From Rouxiella sp. S1S-2 (GTDB lineage: Bacteria; Pseudomonadota; Gammaproteobacteria; Enterobacterales; Enterobacteriaceae), in assembly GCF_009208105.1 (NCBI RefSeq), contig NZ_WFKL01000001.1, positions 3,162,001 through 3,226,000 on the forward strand: a stretch of 64,000 nucleotides of DNA, read 5' to 3'. A program made the translations under genes and the position numbers. Within the stretch, counting starts at the first letter, position 1; every line of letters begins with the position of its first letter. The notes below the pieces were generated by a model. It was not told the DNA's origin. It did no database searches and worked only from the letters and a program-made list of their open reading frames with translations. Positions 18,823 to 29,782 of the stretch are shown in pieces.

Positions 18823-19116
18823 ATGAATAGAAATGACGACGAAAAATTAATTGATATCGTAATGGGTAAAGCCGTACTGGCAATGTTGCACGGCGGCGGC
18901 CCGGTTTCTACCGCAGCCCTTGTTGCCGAGCTTAAATCGATGGCAGTTAATGAGAATAATGCGCTCCGTCAGCGTGCCTGTGAAAAAGCAATAATAGAGG
19001 TCCGCAATAGCGCCAATGCTACTCGGCAACATACTACCTTTAAGGTCCGCGGAAGCGATAACGTAGGCCATATTTTTTCTTCATCAGGTCCGACTGACGA
19101 TAAGAAAAAACACTGA
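18823..19116 (+). CDS. ymgA: Small connector protein YmgA
   Basis: A 97-residue protein: MGKAVLAMLHGGGPVSTAAL, then VAELKSMAVNENNALRQRACEKAI. This matches the pattern of E. coli YmgA (GQAVLQIL, then a run of LIKQLL and FRRDLIDSIIRD) and it has the same position after ycgZ. It is followed by a hydrophilic tail. YmgA and AriR in E. coli raise Rcs signalling and colanic-acid synthesis. Operon position: 47 bp after ycgZ and 60 bp before ariR. Confidence 0.78.
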   Translation: MNRNDDEKLIDIVMGKAVLAMLHGGGPVSTAALVAELKSMAVNENNALRQRACEKAIIEVRNSANATRQHTTFKVRGSDNVGHIFSSSGPTDDKKKH

Positions 19117-19176
19117 TCAATTTTAATCGCACGACTTAGTTATAACGGGGCACTTTGCCTTAAGAGGACACGGTAC

Positions 19177-19431
19177 ATGCAGCAACTATCTGAAGAGAAT
19201 GAAATTTTCGAGCATTTCGCAAGCGCAGGCGATCTGTACGCCAGCGAAACAGAAGTTCTGGGTGCTGTGATAAGAAAAATTACTGCGCAGCAAGGTTTCA
19301 TCACCAAAAAAGCCATTATTTTGAGCCTGCTTGCTAAAATGGAAGCCACGGTCGACGTGGTGGAGCAGGACATCTTGCGTAAAACGCTTGAGTTGGTGGT
19401 GGGCATTACCCCAGACGATCCGGACGTATAG
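19177..19431 (+). CDS. ariR: Biofilm/acid-resistance connector AriR (YmgB)
   Basis: An 84-residue protein of the YmgB family. The segment SETEVLGAVIRKITAQQGFI, then TKKAIILSLLAKMEATVDVV and EQDILRKTLELVVGITPDD, follows E. coli AriR closely (ESAVLGQAV, NIILSLIHSLETTSD, VIRKTLEIVL, TADDM). The E. coli protein is a small helical dimer linked to biofilm, acid resistance and the Rcs pathway. SD AGAGGA. It is the last gene of the cluster before a terminator; a ymgC homologue is absent. Confidence 0.88.
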   Translation: MQQLSEENEIFEHFASAGDLYASETEVLGAVIRKITAQQGFITKKAIILSLLAKMEATVDVVEQDILRKTLELVVGITPDDPDV

Positions 19432-19459
19432 GCGTTTAATTCCGCTCTGAAATAAAAAC

Positions 19460-19483
19460 ACCGCCCAACAGAGGCGGTTTTTT
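19460..19483 (+). terminator. Terminator of the ycgZ-ymgA-ariR operon
   Basis: ACCGCC / GGCGGT stem with a 7-nt loop, followed by TTTTTAT. Confidence 0.85.
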
Positions 19484-19509
19484 ATGGCCTTCTCTTTGAT
19501 TCTTAAGCG

Positions 19510-20454
19510 TTACCCGGCTTCAACACTCAAAAAAGCCTTAAGCTGCGCGCGCTTCGGCAGCGCCGTCATCGCACCTTTTGCGGTGGTTGCCAGTGCACCA
19601 CAGGCTATTGCCTGAGCCAACGTTGCCGACCACTGCTGCTCTGAAGCATCGAGTCCGCTTTGCGCCAATCCCGCCAACAGGCCCGCCACGAAAGCATCCC
19701 CCGCACCGGTGGTGTCAACAACCTTGATAGTCGGTGCCGGATAATGCTCTATCAATGACTTCCGCTGTGCATAAACCATGACGCCCGCTTTGCCCTGCGT
19801 CACCAGCAGTAACTTAGGCCGATAACGCTGTACCATGATATCGACAGCCGCTGCAGTCTGCGGCTCTGCGGTTAAAAAGCTCAGCTCATCCTCCGAGACT
19901 TTAACCACGTCGGCCAGCAACAGCGCCTGATGCAGGCACTCACGCAGATCCGTTTCGCTGGCCCATAAGTCCAGGCGAATATTGGGGTCGAAGCAAACAA
20001 TACCCCCTGCCGCGCGCATCCGCTGCATGGCTAATATAGCCGCCGAGCGGGAAGGTTCTGCAGACAGCGATATCGAGCAAAGATGCAGGAGCTGCCCCTT
20101 TTCGAAGGTCGGAATATCGCCAGACTGCAGAAACAGGTCGGCACTTGGACGCACCATGAAGGTGAAAGAACGTTCGCCGTCGTCAGTGTTTTCGACAACT
20201 ACGGTAGAGGTGCGGTGTAAGGCATCTTTAAGCATATAAGTCACGTCTACACCTTCATCAAGCAGGGTATTGTGCAAAAATTTACCGAAGGGATCGTCCC
20301 CTACTCGCCCTATAAATGCGCTATCGCCACCCAAACGACGGACGCCGACCGCCACGTTGGCCGGTGCGCCGCCTGGGCACTTTAGAAAACTGTCATCACC
20401 CTGAGTGATTAAATCTACCACCGCATCTCCCAACACCCACACTCGATTTTTCAT
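19510..20454 (-). CDS. scrK: Fructokinase of the sucrose regulon
   Basis: A 314-residue PfkB-family kinase that phosphorylates the fructose released when ScrB splits sucrose-6-phosphate. The N-terminal VWVLGDAVVDLI, the substrate-side GGAPANVAVGVRRLGG and the ATP-side motif VVDTTGAGDAFVAG with the catalytic Asp (about residue 253) are all present. I start at the ATG at 20454, because the ribosome site AGGGA is six bases before it; the ATG at 20460 would be too close. It is divergent from scrY. The 240 bp between them carry two ScrR-type operators and a CRP-like site. Confidence 0.93.
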   Translation of the reverse strand: MKNRVWVLGDAVVDLITQGDDSFLKCPGGAPANVAVGVRRLGGDSAFIGRVGDDPFGKFLHNTLLDEGVDVTYMLKDALHRTSTVVVENTDDGERSFTFMVRPSADLFLQSGDIPTFEKGQLLHLCSISLSAEPSRSAAILAMQRMRAAGGIVCFDPNIRLDLWASETDLRECLHQALLLADVVKVSEDELSFLTAEPQTAAAVDIMVQRYRPKLLLVTQGKAGVMVYAQRKSLIEHYPAPTIKVVDTTGAGDAFVAGLLAGLAQSGLDASEQQWSATLAQAIACGALATTAKGAMTALPKRAQLKAFLSVEAG

Positions 20455-20492
20455 CTTCATTCCCTGCGTGTTATGACTTTATGACCAAAGAG

Positions 20493-20506
20493 AAAACCGG
20501 TTTAGC
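20493..20506. promoter_or_regulatory. ScrR operator, scrK side
   Basis: AAAACCGGTTTAGC contains the perfect palindrome AAACCGGTTT with a central CG, as expected for a LacI-family repressor. It sits 39 bp before scrK. A near-identical copy lies 134 bp away on the scrY side. Confidence 0.75.
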
Positions 20507-20546
20507 TTATCAGGCGCAACTGAATTATTACATCAGTGATTGGATT

Positions 20547-20562
20547 TGCCAGCAAGATCACA
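20547..20562. promoter_or_regulatory. Candidate CRP site in the scrK-scrY region
   Basis: TGCCA-N6-TCACA matches 8 of 10 positions of TGTGA-N6-TCACA. It is centrally placed between the divergent genes, as expected for a catabolite-controlled sucrose regulon. Confidence 0.5.
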
Positions 20563-20626
20563 ATTTCGCTCTTTGCCTGCCTAACATGATTGCAAAGCGA
20601 CGAGGCCAATGTTTATTGTGTGCAGG

Positions 20627-20640
20627 AAAACCAGTTTAGC
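20627..20640. promoter_or_regulatory. ScrR operator, scrYAB side
   Basis: AAAACCAGTTTAGC differs from the scrK-side operator at one base. It sits about 55 bp before scrY. A further half-site TAAACC follows at 20672. Confidence 0.72.
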
Positions 20641-20670
20641 ATTTTAGCTAATGTGGTTTTACCATAATAA

Positions 20671-22275
<1,605 letters not shown>

Positions 22276-22354
22276 ATAAAGACACCGGTCTGATGAACAA
22301 AGATGCGCCTGGCCTGACCGGGCGCCGATTGGCAAGGGTAATTTAAGGGATACT

Positions 22355-23725
22355 ATGAATATCAACGCAATTGCAAACCAACTGCTTCCCCTGTTGGGAG
22401 GGAAAGAAAATATTGCCAGCGCGGCACACTGCGCAACGCGGCTGAGACTCGTGCTGATTGACGACAGCATTGTCGATAAAAAGGCCATTGAAAAAGTGGA
22501 AGGCGTGAAAGGTTGTTTCAGCAACGCTGGGCAGATTCAGGTCATTTTTGGCACGGGTCTGGTCAATAAAGTCCATGCAGAGTTTATCAAAGCGGCGGGC
22601 ATCAGTGAATCCAGCAAGTCAGAGGCCGCCAACATTGCGGCGCAGAAACTGAACCCTTTTCAGCGCATTGCGCGCGTGCTGTCGAATATTTTCGTGCCAA
22701 TCATCCCGGCAATTGTGGCATCCGGCCTGTTGATGGGCCTGCTGGGCATGGTCAAAACCTATGGCTGGGCCAGCCCTGACAGTGCGATTTTTATCATGCT
22801 CGACATGTTTAGCTCGGCGGCGTTTATCATTCTGCCGATCCTGATTGGCTTTACTGCCGCTCGCGAGTTTGGCGGTAACCCATTCCTCGGCGCTACGCTC
22901 GGCGGCATACTGACTCACCCTGCCCTGACCAATGCCTGGGGCGTGGCGAGCGGTTTCCATACCATGAACTTCTTTGGTCTCGAGATTGCGATGATAGGCT
23001 ATCAGGGCACCGTGTTTCCGGTGTTGCTGGCAGTGTGGTTTATGAGCTTTATCGAAAAGCGTCTGCGTAAAGTGATCCCCGACGCGCTGGACTTGATCCT
23101 CACGCCGTTCCTGACCGTAATTATTTCCGGCTTTATCGCGTTTCTGGTTATTGGCCCTGCCGGTCGCGCATTGGGTGACGGCATCTCTTTCATACTCAGC
23201 ACGCTGATTACTCACGCAGGCTGGATGGCCGGACTTATTTTTGGCGGGCTGTATTCCGTTATCGTTATTACCGGTATTCATCACAGCTTCCATGCCATTG
23301 AGGCCGGACTGCTGGGCAATCCCAATATCGGGGTGAATTTCCTGCTGCCCATCTGGTCGATGGCTAACATTGCCCAAGGCGGCGCGTGTCTGGCGGTGTA
23401 TTTTAAAACCCGCGATGCGAAAATTAAGGCTATCGCCGTCCCTTCGGCCTTCTCGGCGATGCTGGGTATCACCGAGGCGGCCATTTTTGGTATCAATCTG
23501 CGGTTTATGAAACCGTTCCTCGCCGCGCTGGCCGGTGGCGCACTCGGCGGTGCGTGGGTAGTGGCGATGCACGTCAATATGACCGCCGTAGGCCTGACGG
23601 CTATCCCGGGTCTGGCGATTGTGCAAGCCAGCTCGATGCTCAGTTACGTTATCGGCCTGCTCATCGCCTTCGGTAGCGCCTTTGTGCTGTCTTTGTTGCT
23701 GAAATACAAAACGGAGAGTGAATAA
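22355..23725 (+). CDS. scrA: Sucrose-specific PTS permease, EIIBC
   Basis: A 456-residue PTS transporter. The EIIB domain fills about the first 85 residues with its phosphocysteine at Cys26 (AAHCATRLRL). The membrane EIIC domain follows, with GITEAAIFGINLRFMKPF near residue 370. No EIIA domain is present, so phosphate must come from another EIIA such as glucose EIIA (Crr), as in other enteric sucrose systems. It imports sucrose as sucrose-6-phosphate. SD AAGGG; its stop codon overlaps the scrB start by one base. Confidence 0.95.
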   Translation: MNINAIANQLLPLLGGKENIASAAHCATRLRLVLIDDSIVDKKAIEKVEGVKGCFSNAGQIQVIFGTGLVNKVHAEFIKAAGISESSKSEAANIAAQKLNPFQRIARVLSNIFVPIIPAIVASGLLMGLLGMVKTYGWASPDSAIFIMLDMFSSAAFIILPILIGFTAAREFGGNPFLGATLGGILTHPALTNAWGVASGFHTMNFFGLEIAMIGYQGTVFPVLLAVWFMSFIEKRLRKVIPDALDLILTPFLTVIISGFIAFLVIGPAGRALGDGISFILSTLITHAGWMAGLIFGGLYSVIVITGIHHSFHAIEAGLLGNPNIGVNFLLPIWSMANIAQGGACLAVYFKTRDAKIKAIAVPSAFSAMLGITEAAIFGINLRFMKPFLAALAGGALGGAWVVAMHVNMTAVGLTAIPGLAIVQASSMLSYVIGLLIAFGSAFVLSLLLKYKTESE

Positions 23726-25134
23726 TGTCAGAAGCACATTTACTCAAACAGGCCCTGCGCAGCGTGGTGTCGGGGCAGGCTAAAGCCAACGCCTGCGCCT
23801 ATCGCCCTGGATGGCACCTGGCACCGCCGGTCGGCTTACTTAATGACCCGAATGGTTTCGTGCAGCACAACGGGCGTTATCATCTGTTCTATCAATGGAA
23901 CCCGCTGGCCTGCGCGCACGGTGCCAAATTTTGGGGGCACTGGAGCTCACTGGACCTCGTCAACTGGCGGCATGAGCCACTGGCGTTGGCCCCGTCAGAA
24001 GAGTTTGAATCACACGGCTGCTACTCGGGATCGGCGGTGGTAGATAAGCAGCATCTTACCCTTATTTACACTGGCAACGTGAAATATGCCAACGGCAGCC
24101 GCACCGCCTTCCAATGTTTGGCGCGTGAAAACGCCGACGGTGAATTTGACAAAATAGGGCCAGTACTCGACCTGCCGCAGGGCTACACGGGTCACGTACG
24201 TGACCCTAAAGTGTGGCAATACGACGGGCACTGGTTCATGGTGCTCGGCGCGCAAAACCTCGACCTGCAAGGCAAAATCCTGCTGCTGCGATCCTCCGAT
24301 TTACTGACCTGGCATTCTCTTGGCGAAATTGCCGGTTCCGGACTTAACGGGCTGGGTGAATTTGGCTACATGTGGGAATGTCCGGACTTGTTTAGGCTGG
24401 CGGAGAGCGATGTGCTGATTTGCTGTCCGCAGGGACTAACCGCCGAGCCGCATCGTTATCTAAACACCTTCCAGTCTGGCTATTTTGTGGGTGAACTTGA
24501 CTATCAACGCGGTGAATTCCCGCACGGCGACTTTAACGAGCTGGATCTGGGCTTCGAATTTTATGCGCCACAAACTACCTTGAGCGAAGACGGTCGTCGT
24601 TTAATGATTGGCTGGATGGGCATTCCTGACGGCGATGAATTCTATCAGCCTACCGTCGAACAGGGTTGGATCCATACTATGACCTGCGTGCGTGAACTGA
24701 CACTGCAGGCGGGTAAAATAGTGCAGCGCCCTGCCCGTGAGCTGCAGCAGCTTCGTGGAGAAAAACAGACGTGGAGTGGCACCGCACAACAGGCCCCGCG
24801 CTGGGGCATTACCCAGGCTGAGGTCGAGATAGAAACTGAGCATCCGTTTAGTGCGCAATTTGGCGAGGCGCTCACGCTGATCTGGGACGGAGAATGCCTG
24901 ACACTGTCCCGCATAAACCGCCGGACGAATCAGCCCGAAACGCGGTTCTGGCACGGCGTACTGCAACAGCTCACGCTGCTGTGCGACAGCTCAAGCGTTG
25001 AAATTTTCATTAATCAGGGTGAGGCGGTGATGTCCTCACGCTATTTTCCAACCTTACCCGCCCGTTTAACGCTGACAGGAAGTAAGCAGATTGCGCTGAG
25101 CTACTGGCCGTTGGCGAATTGCATGATAGAATAA
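23725..25134 (+). CDS. scrB: Sucrose-6-phosphate hydrolase
   Basis: A 469-residue GH32 invertase acting in the cytoplasm on sucrose-6-phosphate. All three family motifs are present: NDPNG with nucleophile Asp41, RDP at 159-161, and the acid/base Glu218 in MWECPDLF. A C-terminal beta-sandwich follows the five-blade propeller. It begins on the last base of the scrA stop codon (TAATG), which suggests coupling. Glucose-6-phosphate goes to glycolysis and fructose to ScrK. Confidence 0.95.
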   Translation: MSEAHLLKQALRSVVSGQAKANACAYRPGWHLAPPVGLLNDPNGFVQHNGRYHLFYQWNPLACAHGAKFWGHWSSLDLVNWRHEPLALAPSEEFESHGCYSGSAVVDKQHLTLIYTGNVKYANGSRTAFQCLARENADGEFDKIGPVLDLPQGYTGHVRDPKVWQYDGHWFMVLGAQNLDLQGKILLLRSSDLLTWHSLGEIAGSGLNGLGEFGYMWECPDLFRLAESDVLICCPQGLTAEPHRYLNTFQSGYFVGELDYQRGEFPHGDFNELDLGFEFYAPQTTLSEDGRRLMIGWMGIPDGDEFYQPTVEQGWIHTMTCVRELTLQAGKIVQRPARELQQLRGEKQTWSGTAQQAPRWGITQAEVEIETEHPFSAQFGEALTLIWDGECLTLSRINRRTNQPETRFWHGVLQQLTLLCDSSSVEIFINQGEAVMSSRYFPTLPARLTLTGSKQIALSYWPLANCMIE

Positions 25135-25164
25135 CCCTCTTGTCCGATAATAAAACGTGGCGCA

Positions 25165-26187
25165 GTGAAAAAGACAAAACGTATCACCATCAGTGGCATA
25201 GCCGAGCTTGCCGGTGTGTCAAAATCGACGGCCAGCCAGGTACTTAACGGCCACAGCAAAAAGTTTCGCATCTCCGATGCCACCCGAGATCGCGTGCTTG
25301 CTGTGGCGGCCGAACAACACTATCAGCCCAGCATTCATGCGCGTTCACTTAACGTCACGCGCAGCTTTACGCTCGGGCTGGTAGTACCTGAAATGACCAA
25401 CTATGGCTTTGCGGCCTACTCCAACGAGCTAGAAACGCTGTGCCGCGAGAAAGGCATGCAGCTGTTGATTGCCTGCACAGATGAAAATACCAGCCAGGAA
25501 ACGCTGGGCGTCAATAATCTGATCCAGCGCCAGGTCGACGGCCTGATTGTTGCGTCCAGCATGCTCAATGATGCGGAATACGTAAAAATCAGCCAACAGC
25601 TGCCGGTGGTGTTGTTTGACCGTCATATGCAAAATAGCGAGCTGCCGCTGGTGGTGTGCGAGGCGATTGAATCCTCTGCCGAGCTGGTTGCCCGCGTGGC
25701 AAAACACCATCAGGACGAGTTTTACTTCATTGGCGGGCAGCCGCGTATCTCCCCCACCCGCGACCGACTGGCCGGCTTTCAACGGGGGCTTGAGCGCGCT
25801 GGCGTGAGCTGCAAACCTGAGTGGATAGTTTATGGCAATTATCATCCAAGCTCCGGTTATGAGATGTTTGCTAATCTCTGCGCGCGTCTTGGGCGACCAC
25901 CGAAGGCGCTGTATGTCGCCTCCTGCGGTCTGATGGAGGGCGTATTACGTTACATGAGCCAGCATAAGTTGCTCACCAGCGACATTCACCTTTGCGGCTT
26001 CGATGACCACTTTCTCTATGATTCGCTGTCGGTAAAAATTGACACCGTGGCGCAGGACTGCCGGGAACTGGCAATACACTGTTTTGAAATGGTCATCGAC
26101 CTTATCGATGAAAAACAGCCAGAAAGCATGCATCGTTATCTTTTGCCGACGTTGCATTGGCGCCATGAGCAATCCCTTGAAGCATAA
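25165..26187 (+). CDS. scrR: LacI-family sucrose regulon repressor
   Basis: A 340-residue repressor. The helix-turn-helix and hinge are clear ([58 protein letters not shown]). The effector, fructose or fructose-1-phosphate in other ScrR proteins, would bind the PBP-like domain. It starts with GTG at 25165, 30 bp after scrB, so it is likely part of the same transcript and feeds back on it. It should bind the two AAACC(G/A)GTTT operators in the scrK-scrY region. Confidence 0.93.
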   Translation: MKKTKRITISGIAELAGVSKSTASQVLNGHSKKFRISDATRDRVLAVAAEQHYQPSIHARSLNVTRSFTLGLVVPEMTNYGFAAYSNELETLCREKGMQLLIACTDENTSQETLGVNNLIQRQVDGLIVASSMLNDAEYVKISQQLPVVLFDRHMQNSELPLVVCEAIESSAELVARVAKHHQDEFYFIGGQPRISPTRDRLAGFQRGLERAGVSCKPEWIVYGNYHPSSGYEMFANLCARLGRPPKALYVASCGLMEGVLRYMSQHKLLTSDIHLCGFDDHFLYDSLSVKIDTVAQDCRELAIHCFEMVIDLIDEKQPESMHRYLLPTLHWRHEQSLEA

Positions 26188-26191
26188 AAAA

Positions 26192-26216
26192 AGCGCCGAA
26201 GATTCGGCGCTTTTTT
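26192..26216. terminator. Bidirectional terminator between scrR and mqo
   Basis: AGCGCCGAA / TTCGGCGCT stem, flanked by a run of A on the left and of T on the right, so it can work for both convergent genes. Confidence 0.9.
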
Positions 26217-26245
26217 GCGACTGACTGATTGACGACGCTACTGAC

Positions 26246-27901
26246 TTACAGCGCCATATCGCTCTTGGCAGGCGCGGGAGTGGTCGCTGGCTGTGCATCA
26301 TTCGCTGCATCGGCCGCTTTCTGAGTCATCTGAATAACCGGAGGTTTCACCAGCTGCAGCGTGGCCGCAGTTTCATCCCATACGCGCTGAGTCAGCGCAG
26401 GGTCGTCATTCAGTTTTTGACCAAAGCTCGGCACGATAGCGCGAATTTTGCTCTGCCATTCCGCTGATTTAAACTCTTCTGGGAACAGCTTCTCCATCAC
26501 GCTAAGCGCAATCGGTGCTGCCGTTGAAGCGCCTGGAGATGCGCCCAACAGGGCGGCAACGGTTTTCTGCTGATCGGTCACGATTTCGGTACCCAGCTTC
26601 AGAACACCGCCTTTATCCGCATCTTTCTTGATGATTTGCACACGCTGACCGGCCTGGATAAGTTTCCAGTCTTCTTTCTTGGCATCAGGATAGTACTCTT
26701 TCAGCGAAGCGAAGCGATCGTCGTCACTCAACATCACCTGACCAATCAAGTACTTAACCAAGTCAAAATTGTCCAGACCTACGTGGGTCATTGGCATCAC
26801 GTTGCGGGTAGTGGTGGTGCTCAGCAGGTCAAACAGTGAACCGTTTTTCAGGAACTTGGTCGAGAAGGTGGCGAATGGCCCGAACAGCACCACGCGCTTG
26901 CCGTCCAGGTAGCGGGCATCCAGATGCGGTACTGACATCGGAGGTGCGCCCACTGAAGCCTGTCCGTACACTTTTTCTTGATGACGGTTGGCAATTTCCG
27001 GGTTTTCAGTCACCAGGAACGATCCCCCCACCGGGAAGCCCGCGTAGTTGTCACCTTCAGGAATACCGGTTTTTTGCAGCAGTTTCAGTGCACCGCCGCC
27101 TGCGCCAATAAACACATACTTGGCATCAATCTCACGTTCTGTGCCGCTCTTCACGTCTTTGACCGTCACGTGCCATGAGTTATCGGCGTTACGTTTGAAG
27201 TCGGTAACTTCTGAAGAGGTTTCGAGTTTGAAGTTGCTGTTTTTCTTGAGGCTGCCGATCAGCTGACGGGTGATTTCACCGTAGTTGACGTCAGTGCCTA
27301 CCGGCGTCCAGGTCGCGGCAACTTTCTGCTGCGGGTCGCGCCCTTCCATAATCAGCGGTGCCCATTTCTGGATCTGGCTATGATCGGTAGAGAATTTCAT
27401 GCCCTGGAACAGCACGGTTTTTTGCAGTGCTTCATAGCGCTTGTTCAGATACTCGACGTTTTTATCGCCCCAAACGAAGCTCATGTGCGGTGTAGAATTG
27501 ATAAACGAATGCGGATCGTTCAACACGCCGTCTTTAACCTGCGAGGTCCAGAACTGACGCGAGATCATGAAAGCTTCGTTGATCTCCAGCGCTTTGCTGA
27601 CGTCAATGGTGCCGTCCGGACGCTCAGGCGTATAGTTCAGCTCCATGTTGGCGGAGTGGCCAGTACCGGCATTGTTCCAACCATTGGAGGACTCAAGCGC
27701 AACGCCGTCGAGTTTCTCAACCATGAGCTGTTTCCAGCTTGGCTGCAATTCTTCCAGCCAGGTTCCTAACGAGGCACTCATGATGCCGCCGCCGATGAGC
27801 AGCACGTCTGTTTTCTCTGGTGAGGTTTCAGCGTGAACCGCTGAACACACTAACAGTGCTGAAAGAGAGAGCGTGGGAAGCAGTTTTTTCGCTTTGTTCA
27901 T
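26246..27901 (-). CDS. mqo: Malate:quinone oxidoreductase
   Basis: A 551-residue FAD enzyme that oxidises malate to oxaloacetate and passes electrons to the quinone pool. It is peripheral to the inner membrane. The FAD-binding motif is [13 protein letters not shown], followed by [14 protein letters not shown] and, later, [14 protein letters not shown]; these run parallel to E. coli Mqo. As in E. coli, an N-terminal stretch that looks like a signal peptide ([18 protein letters not shown]) comes first. The last 35 residues are Ala/Pro/Lys rich. It is divergent from dcuSR, with an ArcA-like site in between. Confidence 0.95.
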   Translation of the reverse strand: MNKAKKLLPTLSLSALLVCSAVHAETSPEKTDVLLIGGGIMSASLGTWLEELQPSWKQLMVEKLDGVALESSNGWNNAGTGHSANMELNYTPERPDGTIDVSKALEINEAFMISRQFWTSQVKDGVLNDPHSFINSTPHMSFVWGDKNVEYLNKRYEALQKTVLFQGMKFSTDHSQIQKWAPLIMEGRDPQQKVAATWTPVGTDVNYGEITRQLIGSLKKNSNFKLETSSEVTDFKRNADNSWHVTVKDVKSGTEREIDAKYVFIGAGGGALKLLQKTGIPEGDNYAGFPVGGSFLVTENPEIANRHQEKVYGQASVGAPPMSVPHLDARYLDGKRVVLFGPFATFSTKFLKNGSLFDLLSTTTTRNVMPMTHVGLDNFDLVKYLIGQVMLSDDDRFASLKEYYPDAKKEDWKLIQAGQRVQIIKKDADKGGVLKLGTEIVTDQQKTVAALLGASPGASTAAPIALSVMEKLFPEEFKSAEWQSKIRAIVPSFGQKLNDDPALTQRVWDETAATLQLVKPPVIQMTQKAADAANDAQPATTPAPAKSDMAL

Positions 27902-27960
27902 TCCGAGTCTACACTTTGTTATTGATGGTCGTTAAAAAAGTGCGTGGAATTTAAGATATT

Positions 27961-27975
27961 GTTACCGATAAGTTA
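27961..27975. promoter_or_regulatory. Candidate ArcA site between mqo and dcuS
   Basis: GTTACCGATAAGTTA has two GTTA repeats 11 bp apart, the spacing of ArcA-P direct repeats. It lies 60 bp upstream of mqo, a gene repressed by ArcA in E. coli. The 246-bp region is otherwise A/T rich. Confidence 0.5.
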
Positions 27976-28147
27976 AAGTTTTTTTAGTTTATTAACTAAT
28001 GATATTGGTTTTATGTTTTTTTAGTTACAAAAGAGTCAGCGCTCTTTGTCCCCTCCTCGCCGCTAAAGTTGCGCGTTATACTGCGCCCAAAGCCCGGGTG
28101 ATGTTTCACAACACGCCAGCACCCTAACCCACTCGATTTGAACAGTT

Positions 28148-29782
28148 ATGATGAGCCAACCACAGCAGCGAAATCCAGTGCAAAAGCGCCCGATCAAACT
28201 CAGTACTCTGATGACCCTCATGGTCGGTGCAGTTATCACCACCGTGCTCCTGAGTGTGCATCTTTTGTATAATGCACAGATAGATAACTTCACCCGCATG
28301 CATATGCAGGATAAGGCGATGGCCGTGGCGCGCACGCTGGCATCCTCTCCTGAGATTCAGCGCGGGCTCACACTGCCGAGCGAAAACAACCTCATCCAAC
28401 CGATTGCCAACGCGGTGCGAAATCGCGATGGCCTGCTGTTCATCGTGGTGATTAATATGGACGGCATCCGTTACTCTCACCCCAATCTGCAAAATATCGG
28501 CAAGCATTTTGTCGGTGATGACTTTATTCCCGCGCTGAAGGGCCACGAAAACGTCTCAGTTAATCACGGCGTACTGGTCGAGGCGCTGCGAGCATTCACG
28601 CCGGTGTACAATGACGCAAACCAGCAAATTGGCGTGGTGGCGGTGGGGATTTCGCTTGATGACGTCGCCCAGCAAATCACTCAAAGTCGCTGGAATATCT
28701 TTTGGACTGTGCTGTTCGGTGCGGTGGTCGGCCTGCTGGGTATTCTGATTCTGGTCCGGCGATTAAAGCATATTCTTTTCGGACTTGAACCGTATGAAAT
28801 TTCCACCCTGTTTGAGCAGCGCCAGGCCATTCTCGAGTCAATCAAAGAAGGCGTCATTGCCGTTGACCAGCACTCCCGCGTCACGCTTATAAACCAGGCC
28901 GCGCGCCAACTGCTACGTGAAACCTCCAGCGAGGCGCCGCTCACCGGCGATGCCATCCCCGAGTCGTCTATCATGCTTAGCCATTTACACGAGGCTTTGC
29001 ATCACGGCAAAGCCTGGCATGATGAAAAACTCAACGTGCGTGGTCGTACGCTTATCAGCAATACGGTGCCGGTGCGCAGCGGACAACAGATTATCGGCGC
29101 GGTGTGCACCTTTAGAGACAAAACCGAAATCAGCCAGCTCGGTGAGCGCCTCGACGGCATGGTAAACTATGTTGATGCCCTGACTGAGCGCTCCCATGAG
29201 TTTATGAACAAGCTGCACGTCATTTTGGGTCTACTGCACATGAAAAATTATACTCAGTTGGAGGCGTTTATTCTTCAAACCGCCAACAATTACCAGACTG
29301 AAATCGGCCTGCTGATGCAGAAGATCAAGTCACCGGTGATTGCCGGATTCCTGTTGAGTAAAATTAATCGGGCATCGGACAGCGGACATCAGTTAACGCT
29401 TAACGATGCCAGTCTGCTGCCGGACAACGGCAGCGACGAACAGGTCGCAGTACTCATTACCGTGCTGGGAAATCTGATTGAGAATGCGCTTGAAGCACTC
29501 GAGCATCAATCGGAGGGTGAAATTGACGTCATGCTGCATTACCAAAACGGCTGGCTGGCCTGCGAGGTCAGCGACGACGGCCCAGGTATTTCAGCAGAAC
29601 AACTCGCGGCGATTTTTGACAAAGGCGTATCCTCTAAGGGCAGCGATCGCGGTGTGGGACTGTTCCTGGTTCAACAGCAAACAGAAAGTCTCGGCGGCAG
29701 CGTAAGCGTAGAGTCGGAGCCGGGGGTGTATACTCAGTTCTTGATACAGCTTCCGTGGGGAAGAGGAAATACACATCAATGA
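28148..29782 (+). CDS. dcuS: C4-dicarboxylate sensor kinase DcuS
   Basis: A 544-residue membrane sensor kinase. TM1 (about 21-41), a periplasmic PAS domain, TM2 (about 184-203), a cytoplasmic PAS, the phospho-histidine His350 (ERSHEFMNKLHVILGLLH) and the ATPase domain (GNLIENALEAL, DDGPGI, GVGLFLV) are visible. The residues that bind fumarate/succinate in E. coli DcuS are kept, shifted by one: Arg108 and His111 in IRYSHP, Arg148 and Phe150 in ALRAFTP. It is therefore DcuS rather than CitA or DpiB. It overlaps dcuR by four bases. No dcuB, fumB or dctA is adjacent. Confidence 0.94.
   Translation: MMSQPQQRNPVQKRPIKLSTLMTLMVGAVITTVLLSVHLLYNAQIDNFTRMHMQDKAMAVARTLASSPEIQRGLTLPSENNLIQPIANAVRNRDGLLFIVVINMDGIRYSHPNLQNIGKHFVGDDFIPALKGHENVSVNHGVLVEALRAFTPVYNDANQQIGVVAVGISLDDVAQQITQSRWNIFWTVLFGAVVGLLGILILVRRLKHILFGLEPYEISTLFEQRQAILESIKEGVIAVDQHSRVTLINQAARQLLRETSSEAPLTGDAIPESSIMLSHLHEALHHGKAWHDEKLNVRGRTLISNTVPVRSGQQIIGAVCTFRDKTEISQLGERLDGMVNYVDALTERSHEFMNKLHVILGLLHMKNYTQLEAFILQTANNYQTEIGLLMQKIKSPVIAGFLLSKINRASDSGHQLTLNDASLLPDNGSDEQVAVLITVLGNLIENALEALEHQSEGEIDVMLHYQNGWLACEVSDDGPGISAEQLAAIFDKGVSSKGSDRGVGLFLVQQQTESLGGSVSVESEPGVYTQFLIQLPWGRGNTHQ

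Noticed and set aside
22619..23737. Long open frame of 372 codons on the minus strand, antisense to scrA
   Set aside because: It mirrors the codon structure of scrA, has a composition rich in His, Gln and Arg typical of shadow frames, and has no ribosome site or family motif.
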